Positions 33,990 through 42,082 are shown, counted from the first letter of the stretch. The stretch is 64,000 nt of DNA from Pantoea ananatis LMG 2665 (GCF_000710035.2 NZ_JMJJ01000004.1:1054001-1118000), one strand, 5' to 3'. Program-made: numbers and translations. Notes: generated by a model not told the origin, from the letters alone.

Positions 33990-34627
33990 CCAGTGAAACT
34001 GTCATCAAGCGGGTGGTGTTGGTTAACGGCATTCCCGCCTCAGGCAAAAGCACGCTGGCCCGTGCGCTGTCACGGCGTTTTTCCCTGCCGGTTCTCACGC
34101 TGGACAGCCTGAAGGAGCCTTTTATGTCCAGCTTTGCGCCGGTCGATCGCCAGCGTAACCGGCAGTTGGGCTGTGCAGCGTACCAGGCTATCTGGAACAT
34201 TGTCGCTCAGTCCCCGGCTGATTGCGTCTTCCTGATCGATGCATGGTTTGGGTTTCAGCCCAAAAGCGTACTGGAGCAGGGATTAAAGCGGGCTGGCGTG
34301 AGCGAGGTGCTGGAGGTCTGGATGCAGATAGCGCCGGACGCCGCCGTCGCGCGCTATCAGTCACGGCTCACGCAGCGCATGCCGGGCCATCCGGGCGCCG
34401 AGTACCTTCCCGAGCTGCGTCGCCTGGCGGAGGAGGCGCAGCCGATGGCGCTGGGGCCGATGTTGAAAGTCAATGCCAGTGCCATTGACGAGCACGCGGT
34501 GGGCCAGTGGCTGGCTCAACATCTGAGGAGGGCAGGCTATACTGCTTCTGTTAAGGATGAAACAGAGGAAGAGCAGCATGCCACAGCCACCCTATCTGCA
34601 AGCGGGCGAGAGCGTCGTGCTTTATGA
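33986..34627 (+). CDS. P-loop (AAA_33/zeta-like) kinase of the PTS operon
   Basis: This 213-residue ATP-binding protein has a Walker A GIPASGKST at residues 14-22 and a short-kinase fold like zeta toxin, gluconate kinase or chloramphenicol phosphotransferase. The segment CVFLIDAWFGFQPKSVLEQG is the likely Walker B/substrate region. It overlaps IIA by 4 bases, so it is translated with the PTS genes. A small-molecule kinase is the simplest idea. A toxin role is unlikely because there is no antitoxin gene. The substrate is unknown. The charged C-terminus overlaps the DCC gene by 50 bases. Confidence 0.75.
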   Translation: MTSETVIKRVVLVNGIPASGKSTLARALSRRFSLPVLTLDSLKEPFMSSFAPVDRQRNRQLGCAAYQAIWNIVAQSPADCVFLIDAWFGFQPKSVLEQGLKRAGVSEVLEVWMQIAPDAAVARYQSRLTQRMPGHPGAEYLPELRRLAEEAQPMALGPMLKVNASAIDEHAVGQWLAQHLRRAGYTASVKDETEEEQHATATLSASGRERRAL

Positions 34628-35024
34628 TGGCGTATGTAAACTCTGTACGGGCTGGGTGCGTTTTCTGCTGCGCCATCGGCTGGCGCGGCAGGTTCGTTTT
34701 GCTTCCGTGCAAAGTGAACAGGGCAAAGGGCTGCTGAAATGGGCCGGCCTGCCCGAGGATAATATCAATACGATCGTCTATATCCATAGCGAGGGTCATT
34801 GGCTGCGTGCCCAGGCGGTGCTGCGGGTGATGCAGCAGTTACCGCTGCCGTGGCGGGCGCTGAGCGTCCTGCGCGCGTTTCCCGACCCCATCAGTAATTT
34901 TTTCTACAACGGTATCGCGCTCAACCGCTACAGGCTGTTCGGGCGCCATACCCTGGAACAGGCGATTACGGCCGATTATCCGGGGCGTTTTCTCTCATCG
35001 CCGCCTGACAGCGGTGCGGGTTAG
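34578..35024 (+). CDS. DCC-family thiol-disulfide oxidoreductase-like protein (DUF393)
   Basis: This 148-residue protein has the family signature YDGVCKLCTGWVRFL, where Asp-Gly-x-Cys-x-x-Cys gives a thioredoxin-like active site, followed by RFASVQSEQGKGLL and NRYRLFG. Relatives such as YuxK are predicted disulfide oxidoreductases of unknown substrate. The start at 34578 is set by GAGGAAGAGCAGC; the frame is open to 34557. It overlaps the end of the P-loop kinase gene and may be co-transcribed with the PTS operon, although its role there is unclear. Confidence 0.85.
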   Translation: MPQPPYLQAGESVVLYDGVCKLCTGWVRFLLRHRLARQVRFASVQSEQGKGLLKWAGLPEDNINTIVYIHSEGHWLRAQAVLRVMQQLPLPWRALSVLRAFPDPISNFFYNGIALNRYRLFGRHTLEQAITADYPGRFLSSPPDSGAG

Positions 35025-35160
35025 GTTAAATCCGCGATAATGTGAATTAAAACCGTCATTTTTCTTCAGATTTACTAATATTTTACAGGCAGGTTTACGG
35101 CGTGATGGAAAAGTAATGCGCTGTGCTTGAGCTGTAATATTATTCAAAATGGAGAAAAAT

Positions 35161-35568
35161 ATGCGCAATACCTCTGGACGTTCGGCCGTCGCCGTGACGC
35201 TGTATGCTCTTCTGGAGCCTGTACCGCTTGGCTTTTTCGTGGCGGCCTGGCTGTTCGATATCATCTATATGAAAACCTTTATCATTCTCTGGTCAATCAG
35301 TGCCAGCTGGTTAATCGCCATTGGCCTTGTGATTGCCATCCTGCCCAGAATAATTAGTCTGATTTATATGTTTCGCGGCAGCACTGCGCCAGAGAAAACC
35401 CATTTCTGGCTCTCTCTGGTCGCCATCATTCTGGCCATTGCCAATGCCTTTATTCACAGCCGTGATGCGTATGCGGTGGTGCCAACGGCGGCGATTCTGT
35501 CGACCCTGGTCGTGATACTGCTGCTGCTGGCGAACGTGCAACTTGCGCTACGTCAACGTACTGCTTAA
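35161..35568 (+). CDS. DUF2231-family four-helix membrane protein
   Basis: This 135-residue inner-membrane protein has four hydrophobic segments at about residues 20-37, 42-65, 80-98 and 105-130, the DUF2231 layout. The start at 35161 is chosen because GGAG lies 6 bases before it. It ends 12 bases before the sugar dehydrogenase lipoprotein gene, so they form an operon. DUF2231 proteins are often found beside sorbosone-dehydrogenase genes, where they may help electron delivery, which is inference. Confidence 0.75.
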   Translation: MRNTSGRSAVAVTLYALLEPVPLGFFVAAWLFDIIYMKTFIILWSISASWLIAIGLVIAILPRIISLIYMFRGSTAPEKTHFWLSLVAIILAIANAFIHSRDAYAVVPTAAILSTLVVILLLLANVQLALRQRTA

Positions 35569-35580
35569 GGAGAAGCCATA

Positions 35581-36882
35581 ATGAAAATGCCGCAACAATC
35601 CCTTATTGCGCTGACGATGATGGCCCTGCTGGCGGGTTGTGATACCGGGGCGACAATCGATCCGCAAAAGCAAATCGGTGCCAATCCCGAGTTACCGGAA
35701 GCCAAAAACTTTATGGTGCCGCCCATGCAGGTACCGGAAGGCGCACCCTGGAAGAACGGTGAAAAGCCAACGGTGGCGCAGGGGCTGAAAATTGAAAAGA
35801 TTGCCGACCATCTTCAGCATCCGCGTCAGGTTTATGTTCTGCCGAATAACGACATCCTGATCGCCGAATCGAACGGCATGCCAAAACCGACCACCAAGCC
35901 CAAAGAGCTGATCACCGGGCTGGTGAAAAATGCCTCGGGCAAAGGGGGCAAGGGCGGCAACCGCATCACGCTGCTGCGCAACGTAAACGGTAAATGGGAA
36001 CAGCATCGCTTTATTGAAAACCTGAGTGCCCCCTTTGGTATGCAGCTGGTGGGGAACACGCTGTACGTGGCTAACGCAGACAGTCTGGTGAAATTCCCCT
36101 ACAGCGAAGGGCAAACCGAAATTCGCACCGCGCCCCAGTGGGTCACCGAGTTACCTGGCGGGCCCATTAATCACCACTGGACGAAAGCGCTGTTGGCCAG
36201 CCCGGACGGCAGCAAGCTCTATGTCGGCGTCGGTTCCAACAGCAACATTACCGAGAACGGCATTGGCGCCGAATATCGCCGCGCCGCGATTCTGGAAGTG
36301 GATGCCGCCAGCGGCGCCAGCCGGATCTACGCTAGCGGGCTGCGTAATCCCACCGGCCTTGACTGGGAACCCCAGACGAAGCAGCTATGGGCGGTGATTA
36401 ATGAGCGTGATGAAATCGGCTCTGACCTGGTGCCTGATTACCTGACCTCGGTTAAAGAGAACGGCTTCTATGGCTGGCCTTACAGCTATTTCGGCCAGCA
36501 TGTTGACGTGCGGGCGCAGCCACAGCGGCCGGACCTGGTTGAAAAGGCGATTAAGCCTGACTATGCGCTGAGTTCGCATGTCGCACCGCTCGGACTGCTG
36601 TTCTACGGCGCTGAGAACATGCCGCAGTATCGCGGTGGCGCGTTTATCAGTGAGCACGGCAGCTGGAACCGCAAACCCCTCAACGGTTACAAAGTGATTT
36701 GGGTGAAGTTTGAGAACGGCAAACCGGTAGGGCAACCGCAAACCGTGGTATCCGGCTTCTTAACCCAAGACGAGAAACAGGTGCGTGGCTTACCGGTCGG
36801 TCTGGCCAGCGACAAACAGGGCGGTCTGATCATTGCGGATGACGCCGGTGATACGATCTGGCGCGTCAGTTCGGCGAACTAA
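35581..36882 (+). CDS. PQQ-dependent sugar/sorbosone dehydrogenase-family lipoprotein
   Basis: This 433-residue periplasmic lipoprotein has the lipobox LLAGC (Cys near residue 20). The beta-propeller resembles soluble glucose dehydrogenase and Yli-type aldose dehydrogenases: LQHPRQVYVLPNNDILIAES, YASGLRNPTGLDWEP, INERDEIGSDLVPDYL, AFISEHGSWNRKPLNGYKV and LIIADDAGDTIWRV. Such proteins use PQQ with Ca and pass electrons to ubiquinone. The pqq operon 12 kb upstream supplies the cofactor. The sugar is not determined. It is the second gene of an operon with the DUF2231 gene and ends at a bidirectional terminator. Confidence 0.85.
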   Translation: MKMPQQSLIALTMMALLAGCDTGATIDPQKQIGANPELPEAKNFMVPPMQVPEGAPWKNGEKPTVAQGLKIEKIADHLQHPRQVYVLPNNDILIAESNGMPKPTTKPKELITGLVKNASGKGGKGGNRITLLRNVNGKWEQHRFIENLSAPFGMQLVGNTLYVANADSLVKFPYSEGQTEIRTAPQWVTELPGGPINHHWTKALLASPDGSKLYVGVGSNSNITENGIGAEYRRAAILEVDAASGASRIYASGLRNPTGLDWEPQTKQLWAVINERDEIGSDLVPDYLTSVKENGFYGWPYSYFGQHVDVRAQPQRPDLVEKAIKPDYALSSHVAPLGLLFYGAENMPQYRGGAFISEHGSWNRKPLNGYKVIWVKFENGKPVGQPQTVVSGFLTQDEKQVRGLPVGLASDKQGGLIIADDAGDTIWRVSSAN

Positions 36883-36898
36883 GGCTAAACTGCAGACA

Positions 36899-36993
36899 CA
36901 AAAAAGGATTTGGCATTACGCCAAATCCTTTTTTTATGCATTCGTTGCCCGGCGGGTAACCGGATGGCGAACGAGGTGCTCAGCACTCTCCAC
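36899..36993 (-). ncRNA. Predicted antisense small RNA (antitoxin of a type I pair)
   Basis: A leftward RNA of about 95 bases is predicted from the promoter at 37000-37028 to the terminator at 36900-36935. Its 5' end is complementary to the toxin mRNA leader: 36986-36993 pairs fully, position 36985 mismatches and 36978-36984 pairs. The DNA repeat itself runs 18 of 19 bases between 36978-36996 and 37174-37192. Start position and length are inferred. The layout matches IstR-1 and OrzO, which pair with and silence a hydrophobic-peptide mRNA. No reading frame of note is present. Confidence 0.6.
36900..36935. terminator. Bidirectional rho-independent terminator
   Basis: GGATTTGGC (36906-36914), ATTAC and GCCAAATCC (36920-36928) form the stem. 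It has A residues on the left (36900-36905) and T residues on the right (36929-36935), so it can stop both the rightward dehydrogenase transcript and a leftward RNA from the antisense promoter at 37000-37028. Confidence 0.9.
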
Positions 36994-36999
36994 AAATTG

Positions 37000-37028
37000 A
37001 TTGTAAAGAGGGCTGCGCAAGACTTCAA
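37000..37028 (-). promoter_or_regulatory. Sigma-70 promoter of the antisense RNA
   Basis: On the minus strand, TTGAAG (37023-37028), a spacer of exactly 17 bases and TACAAT (37000-37005) differ from consensus by two positions in the first box and one in the second. Start of transcription is expected near 36993. Confidence 0.65.
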
Positions 37029-37040
37029 GTTTGGCGAAAA

Positions 37041-37060
37041 TACTGTATATTTATACATGT
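37041..37060. promoter_or_regulatory. LexA (SOS) box
   Basis: TACTGTATATTTATACATGT agrees with the E. coli LexA consensus at 16 of 20 positions. The left half is perfect (CTGT) and the right half is ACAT where ACAG is expected. It lies between the antisense promoter and the peptide gene, overlapping where the rightward promoter must lie. It suggests DNA-damage induction of the peptide. Confidence 0.65.
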
Positions 37061-37116
37061 GTTGAGTGTTGGGTATCGCCGCAGGGTTAACTGATTGCTT
37101 CCAGGGGAGCTCGGTA

Positions 37117-37149
37117 ATGCAAATCCCGGCAGGTAACAGGTGGTGCTGA
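37117..37149 (+). other. Short upstream reading frame in the toxin leader
   Basis: ATG at 37117 opens a 10-codon frame, [10 protein letters not shown], ending TGA at 37149, with GGGGAG upstream. It lies before the antisense target (37174-37196), in the position of tisA in tisAB. Whether it is translated is unknown. Confidence 0.3.
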
Positions 37150-37272
37150 CCTGTGGCTTAAACCCCGAGTGCCGCTCAGCCCTCTCCACAAAGTTGTGCT
37201 CAGGCACCTGGCGGGTAACGGTAAGGCCCTGGTTGCTGAACAGCGCGCTCCTGTTGCGGGAGAAGGAAAGTG

Positions 37273-37362
37273 ATGGAACTGACGAAGCTGATTCTGGAAA
37301 TCATCCGGATCATCTTGCAGATCATCGTTGCCCTTATGCAACTGACCGGTCATGCAAATTAA
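37273..37362 (+). CDS. 29-residue hydrophobic peptide, candidate SOS-induced type I toxin
   Basis: The peptide [20 protein letters not shown] followed by LMQLTGHAN is 29 residues long, with one hydrophobic Ile/Leu helix from about 5 to 22 broken by a few charges. AAGGAAAGTG before ATG 37273 is a strong ribosome site, and a terminator follows 15 bases after the stop. TisB, ZorO and DinQ are of the same length and make-up (27-29 residues, membrane-inserting), but the sequence is not one I recognise. A LexA box and a divergent complementary RNA upstream give the regulatory signature of those toxins. It would act in the inner membrane to depolarise it. Confidence 0.75.
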   Translation: MELTKLILEIIRIILQIIVALMQLTGHAN

Positions 37363-37376
37363 CCGGAACTTTGACC

Positions 37377-37404
37377 AAGGCGGAGCTAACCACTCCGCCT
37401 TTTT
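37377..37404 (+). terminator. Terminator of the hydrophobic-peptide transcript
   Basis: AAGGCGGAG (37377-37385), loop CTAACCA and CTCCGCCTT (37393-37401) are followed by a T-run to 37404. It makes the peptide mRNA a discrete short transcript. Confidence 0.9.
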
Positions 37405-37508
37405 CGTTGTCAATTGCCTGTCATCTTTCCCGGCTACAGTGGCGCGGCAATCGGGTGCCTGAAAGGCACAACTTATCCAGACATCAGACCAGTTCCGGGA
37501 GCTTTTTC

Positions 37509-38138
37509 ATGTCACTTGCCATTGTCAAACCCGCCAAACTCCAGCAGACCGAAATTGACGCCAGCGTACGTATGCGCGAAACCCAGATTGGCTCACAGTG
37601 TGAAATTCTGGCGCACAGTTACCTTGAATACAGCACCCTTGGCGACTTCTCTTACGTCGGTGAACACTGCTGCATCGCTGACAGCGCAATAGGCCGCTTC
37701 ACCGCCATTGCCAATCAGGTACGCATCGGTGCACCTAACCATCCAATGGATCGGGCGTCGCAACACCGCTTTACCTATTGTCCGGAGTATTACGATGCTA
37801 CGGCCACGCGCGACCACGGTTTTTTCAGCGCCCGCCGCGAAGACCGGGTGATCATTGGCAACGATGTCTGGATAGGTCATGGCGTGATTGTCCTGCCCGG
37901 CGTGACGGTAGGCGATGGTGCGGTGCTGGCGGCAGGTGCGGTGGTGACCAAAGATGTGGCGCCCTATACCGTCGTGGGTGGCGTGCCGGCTAAACCGATC
38001 CGCGTGCGTTTTCATCCGGCGATTGCAATCCGGCTACAGCAGATTGCCTGGTGGAACTGGCCGCTGGAAAAAATCATGGCTAACCTGGCCGATTTTCAGT
38101 CAGGGGATATTGAGCAGTTTTGTGCCAGACATGGCTGA
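37509..38138 (+). CDS. Left-handed beta-helix acyltransferase, phosphonate-metabolism-like (DapH/CatB type)
   Basis: This 209-residue hexapeptide-repeat acetyltransferase starts at [11 protein letters not shown] (ATG 37509). Repeats are visible at [28 protein letters not shown] and [18 protein letters not shown] through [13 protein letters not shown], ending [11 protein letters not shown]. The [14 protein letters not shown] stretch and C-terminal [10 protein letters not shown] match a family often found in phn (phosphonate) operons, but no phn genes are near. The acyl acceptor is unknown. It is an orphan, just downstream of the type I toxin-like locus and convergent with the catalase gene. 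Confidence 0.82.
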   Translation: MSLAIVKPAKLQQTEIDASVRMRETQIGSQCEILAHSYLEYSTLGDFSYVGEHCCIADSAIGRFTAIANQVRIGAPNHPMDRASQHRFTYCPEYYDATATRDHGFFSARREDRVIIGNDVWIGHGVIVLPGVTVGDGAVLAAGAVVTKDVAPYTVVGGVPAKPIRVRFHPAIAIRLQQIAWWNWPLEKIMANLADFQSGDIEQFCARHG

Positions 38139-38159
38139 GCGCGTTTGCGCAAAAGAGTA

Positions 38160-38179
38160 ACGGTGGCTTACGCCACCGT
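38160..38179. terminator. Hairpin between convergent acyltransferase and catalase genes
   Basis: ACGGTGGC-TTAC-GCCACCGT is an 8-bp perfect stem. It has no T-run on either side, so its terminator role is uncertain. Confidence 0.45.
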
Positions 38180-38191
38180 CAGATGTGCGGG

Positions 38192-39658
38192 TTATCGCTT
38201 AGCGCGTGCTTCCTGCACCTTGTTGGCGATACGATCGCCAATGGTTTGGTCGATGTTGCGCCAGTACTGAAACGCTCGCGAAAGCACCGGCTCTTCAACC
38301 CCGTTCAGCAGATGACCGCTAACGTTGTTGACCAGCCTGTCGCGCGCGGCATCATCCATTACCTTGTTGATCAGGGTATTTGCCTGGCCCACGTCGTCAT
38401 CGTCCTGACGCAGTGAGTAAGGGGCACGAACCATGTCGCCGCTGGCTGACCAGACCGAGTCGGTGGGATAGCGGTCGCCATCTGCCACCGGGCCGCCTTT
38501 GCTGTTGGGGGCGTAAACCGGGTCGGATACCGGATTCATCCGCATCGCCCCGTCTTTGCTGTAGCTGTTCACCGGCGACTGCGGGGCATTAACCGGGATC
38601 TGTTTATAGTTCACTCCAAGCCGTGCGCGATGGGCGTCCGCATAGGCAAACACGCGACCAATCAGCATCTTATCCGGGCTGAGCCCGATGCCGGGGACCA
38701 GATTATTCGGTTCAAATGCGGCTTGTTCAATCTGCGCATGGTTGTCCGTCGGGTTGCGGTTCAGCGTCAGCTTGCCAACTTTGATCAGTGGATAATCACT
38801 GTGCGGCCACACCTTGGTCAAATCGAAAGGATTGAAACGATAGCTGTCAGCCTCAGCAAACGGCATGATCTGCATGTACAGGGTCCAGCTCGGGAATTGG
38901 CCGTTTTTGATCGACATAAACAGGTCACGCGTATGGTAATCGCCATCTTCGCCTGCCAGTTTATCGGCTTGCTCCTGCGTCAGGTATTCAATGCCCTGGT
39001 CGGTGTGGAAATGGTATTTCACCCAGAACTTTTCACCCTGTTCATTGACCCACATATAAGTGTGGCTGGAATACCCATTCATATGACGCCAGTTTTTGGG
39101 AATCCCACGGTCGCCCATTAGCCAGGTGACCTGATGCGAGGATTCGGGTGACAGCGTCCAGAAATCCCACTGCATATCATTGTCACGCAGATTGTTATCG
39201 GCGCGGCGCTTTTGTGAGCGAATAAAGTGCTGAAACTTCATGGGATCGCGAATAAAGAACACCGGTGTATTGTTGCCCACCATGTCGTAATTGCCTTCGC
39301 GGGTATAAAACTTAATGGAAAATCCGCGCGGATCGCGCCAGGTATCCGGGCTGCCGCGCTCGCCAGCCACCGTTGAAAAACGCATCACCACGTCAGTTTT
39401 CGTGCCCGGCTGAAAAACGTTGGCTTTGGTGTAGCGACTCACATCTTCAGTCACCTCAAAAAAGCCAAATGCGCCGCTTCCTTTCGCATGGGGCTGCCGC
39501 TCGGGAATGCGTTCCCGGTTGAAGTTGGCCATCTGCTCAATCAGGTAATGGTCGTGAAGCACCAGGGGGCCATCGGGACCGACGGAAAGGGAATGCTCAT
39601 CGCTGGCCACCGGAATACCGGCATCGGTTGTGGTGGGTTTACGCTCATCATGACTCAT
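38192..39658 (-). CDS. Monofunctional heme catalase (small-subunit, clade 3)
   Basis: This enzyme breaks down hydrogen peroxide. The 488-residue protein has the catalytic His in [16 protein letters not shown] (His57), the catalytic Asn in [14 protein letters not shown] and the heme-ligand Tyr in [14 protein letters not shown]. The NADPH-binding face has HRARLG and NSYSKDG. It is the KatA type without the extra domain of large catalases. The start at 39658 is placed by GGAG 9 bases upstream; an ATG at 39673 lacks a ribosome site. It is monocistronic, with a 321-base upstream gap shared with the sugar operon. Confidence 0.93.
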   Translation of the reverse strand: MSHDERKPTTTDAGIPVASDEHSLSVGPDGPLVLHDHYLIEQMANFNRERIPERQPHAKGSGAFGFFEVTEDVSRYTKANVFQPGTKTDVVMRFSTVAGERGSPDTWRDPRGFSIKFYTREGNYDMVGNNTPVFFIRDPMKFQHFIRSQKRRADNNLRDNDMQWDFWTLSPESSHQVTWLMGDRGIPKNWRHMNGYSSHTYMWVNEQGEKFWVKYHFHTDQGIEYLTQEQADKLAGEDGDYHTRDLFMSIKNGQFPSWTLYMQIMPFAEADSYRFNPFDLTKVWPHSDYPLIKVGKLTLNRNPTDNHAQIEQAAFEPNNLVPGIGLSPDKMLIGRVFAYADAHRARLGVNYKQIPVNAPQSPVNSYSKDGAMRMNPVSDPVYAPNSKGGPVADGDRYPTDSVWSASGDMVRAPYSLRQDDDDVGQANTLINKVMDDAARDRLVNNVSGHLLNGVEEPVLSRAFQYWRNIDQTIGDRIANKVQEARAKR

Positions 39659-39918
39659 CGAAATAGTCTCCATTTTTATAAGGGTAATGCATGGATTAAG
39701 CGTAGCGCATATCTGGCCATTGCATCGGCTAATCCTCCCAGGTTTTCACATTTACTACTGCCGGCCATGGCTGACCTGGCGCAGTCGTCCACGTTTTACT
39801 GGCTGCTCCCGCAGGTCGTTGCCCGCGCTGATTAATCCGTGACCGCTCTCGCATTTTGGTTATTTCAGCGACAACAAGGATTGCGTGTTCACGCCAGAAG
39901 CGTAAATTCTAATATAAC

Positions 39919-39936
39919 TTCACAGTTAGTTGTGAA
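39919..39936. promoter_or_regulatory. Inverted repeat upstream of the sugar ABC operon
   Basis: TTCACA-GTTAGT-TGTGAA has 6-base perfect arms and lies 43 bases before the isomerase-like gene. It is a candidate operator for the RpiR regulator encoded in the operon. The orientation (TTCACA before TGTGAA) is the reverse of a CRP site. Confidence 0.5.
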
Positions 39937-39979
39937 AAAGAAAAGTACATTACAACCCTGTTACTAAGGATTGAGCCTC

Positions 39980-40960
39980 ATGTCAGATTTAAAGTTTGCT
40001 ACTCGTCTTAACTCCTTTGCTTCGGGGGCACATCTCTACTGGCCAGATTTGCAGGGCAAGCCCTCTGTACTGCAAATGGTGGCGCGCGCGGGCAAGGTTA
40101 AAGGCTTAACGCATTTGGATCTCAACTATCCCCAGCACCTCACCAGTGACAGTAAAACGCTGCGCCAGGCTATTGAGGATGCCGGGCTGGCGGTCAACGG
40201 CATGCAGATGCGGTGGGATGCACCGCAGTTCAAAATTGGCGCATTTACCCATCCGGATCCGAAAATTCGCCGTGAGGCGATTGACCTGACCAAGCGGGGA
40301 ATCGATACCGGACGGGAATTTGGCTCCCGCTTAATGACGTTATGGATGGGTCAGGACGGTTTCGACTACTGCTTCCAGGTCGATTACAAAAAAATCTGGG
40401 AAGACGCCGTCAGCGCGGTGCGTGAAATCGCCGACTACGCGCCGGACGTGGATGTGAGCATTGAATACAAACCCAACGAGCCGCGTGCCTACAGCATTTT
40501 TCCCAACGTGACCACCTGCCTGCTGGCCGTGGAAGAGGCCGGAAGCCCGAACCTCGGCATCACGCTGGATTTCGCCCATGTCCTGTTCGCCAATGAAATT
40601 CCTGCCTGGGCGGCGGCCATGGTGGCGCGTCGTTCCCGGCTGCTGGGGCTGGATTTAAACGACGGCTGGGGCAAACGTGACGACGGACTGATGGCGGCAT
40701 CGGTTAATCCGCGCGCCACGTTGGAGTTTCTGTGGCAGATGCAGCGTGATGGTTATCAGGGCGCCTACTATTTTGACACCTTCCCGGATGCCAGCGGACT
40801 GGATCCAGTACGTGAAGCCGAAACCAACATTGCCACCGTGACGCGATTACTCAAGCTTTGCGACCAGCTTAATGATAATCCGGCGCTGGCAGAGGCGATC
40901 AGCCGTCAGGATGCGGTCGCCTCACAGCAAATCGTCAACGACATTATGCTGGCGCGTTAA
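39980..40960 (+). CDS. Xylose-isomerase-like TIM-barrel protein
   Basis: This 326-residue sugar isomerase/epimerase is of the AP-endonuclease-2 TIM-barrel fold. Metal ligands are predicted in VSIEYKPNEP (Glu), LDFAH (Asp, His) and LDLNDGWGKRDD (Asp/Asn). FATRLNSF at the start and YYFDTFPD near the end fit sugar isomerases of the rhamnose/IolE sort. The start at 39980 is supported by AAGGA 9 bases upstream. It is the first gene of an operon with an ABC sugar importer, RpiR regulator and PfkB kinase, so it probably converts the imported sugar or its phosphate. Confidence 0.82.
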   Translation: MSDLKFATRLNSFASGAHLYWPDLQGKPSVLQMVARAGKVKGLTHLDLNYPQHLTSDSKTLRQAIEDAGLAVNGMQMRWDAPQFKIGAFTHPDPKIRREAIDLTKRGIDTGREFGSRLMTLWMGQDGFDYCFQVDYKKIWEDAVSAVREIADYAPDVDVSIEYKPNEPRAYSIFPNVTTCLLAVEEAGSPNLGITLDFAHVLFANEIPAWAAAMVARRSRLLGLDLNDGWGKRDDGLMAASVNPRATLEFLWQMQRDGYQGAYYFDTFPDASGLDPVREAETNIATVTRLLKLCDQLNDNPALAEAISRQDAVASQQIVNDIMLAR

Positions 40961-41025
40961 CGCACGACGCCGGCTGCAGAACAGCAATTTCTTACCCTAC
41001 AAACGCAGAATAAAAGGCTGAAAAA

Positions 41026-42066
41026 ATGAAAAAACGTTTACTCGCCGTTATCGCTTCGTCGCTCTTGTGTGCCAGCGTTTATGCTGCCGATCTGGCACCG
41101 CTTAAGTCCGATACGGAACAGGACCGCACCGACTGGTCAACGCTCGACAGTCGCTATGGCGCGATGCCGAAAGTCGATAAATCGCTCAAAATCGGTGGCG
41201 TATCCAAAACCCTGACCAATGAATACTGGCGTTTGCTGGGCGAGGGCTACCAGAACGCCGCCAAAAAATATGGCATCACCGTTGCTTATCAGGCCGCGGC
41301 AAATGAAGACGATCAACTGGGCCAGTTGTCGATTGCCGAAACCATGATTTCTCAGGGCTATAACGGCCTGCTGGTCTCTCCGCAAACCGACATTAACCTT
41401 GAGCCTGCACTGGAAAGCGCCAACAGTAAAAAAATCCCGGTTGTGAACGTCAATGACGCGGTGATGCCGAATGCGGAACACTACGTCGGTAATGTCCAGA
41501 AAGACAACGGCGTGCGCGTAGCGAAATGGTTTATTGAGCACCATCCGCAGGGCGGCAAGGTTGCGGTGATCGAAGGACAGCCTGGCGTCTATGCTGCCGG
41601 TCAGCGCACCAGCGGCTTTAAAGAAACGCTCAAGGCCAACGGCAAATTCAATGTGGTGGCCAGCGTACCGGCTAACTGGAGTCGTGAGCAGGCCTTTAAT
41701 GCGGCGAGCACTATCCTGCAACAGCATCCTGACCTGATCGGTTTTTATGCCAATAACGACACGATGGCGCTGGGCGTGGTGGAAGCGGTACGCGCCATGG
41801 ACAAAGCCAAACAGGTGGCCGTATTCGGAACCGATGGGATCTCCGATGCCTATGCCTCCATCAAGCGCGGCGAACTGACCGGTACCGTGGACAGCTTCCC
41901 GGTGCTGACGGGTGAAGTGGCGATGGATGTGATGCTGCGCTTGATTAACGGCCAGAAAATCTCACGCGTGGTGTCCACACCGCAGGCGCTCATCACCAAA
42001 GAGAATGCGGATGCGTTTTCCACTCAAGACATGGAAAAGCTGCGTCAACTGTTAGCTAAACAGTAA
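41026..42066 (+). CDS. Sugar ABC transporter periplasmic binding protein (RbsB-like)
   Basis: This 346-residue binding protein has a clear signal peptide (MKKRLLAVIASSLLCASVYA, cleaved after Ala20). The type I periplasmic-binding fold has GEGYQNAAKKYGI, ETMISQGYNGLLVSPQ and YANNDTMALGVVEAVRAMDK, similar to ribose and allose binding proteins. It delivers a monosaccharide or polyol to the permease encoded downstream. It is the second gene of the operon. The sugar cannot be named from sequence. Confidence 0.9.
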   Translation: MKKRLLAVIASSLLCASVYAADLAPLKSDTEQDRTDWSTLDSRYGAMPKVDKSLKIGGVSKTLTNEYWRLLGEGYQNAAKKYGITVAYQAAANEDDQLGQLSIAETMISQGYNGLLVSPQTDINLEPALESANSKKIPVVNVNDAVMPNAEHYVGNVQKDNGVRVAKWFIEHHPQGGKVAVIEGQPGVYAAGQRTSGFKETLKANGKFNVVASVPANWSREQAFNAASTILQQHPDLIGFYANNDTMALGVVEAVRAMDKAKQVAVFGTDGISDAYASIKRGELTGTVDSFPVLTGEVAMDVMLRLINGQKISRVVSTPQALITKENADAFSTQDMEKLRQLLAKQ

Positions 42067-42082
42067 GCCTGGCGGAGAGCGT

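Noticed and set aside
33986-34627. P-loop kinase as a zeta-type toxin
   Set aside because: No epsilon-like antitoxin is adjacent and the gene is translationally coupled to PTS IIA, so a metabolic kinase is more likely.
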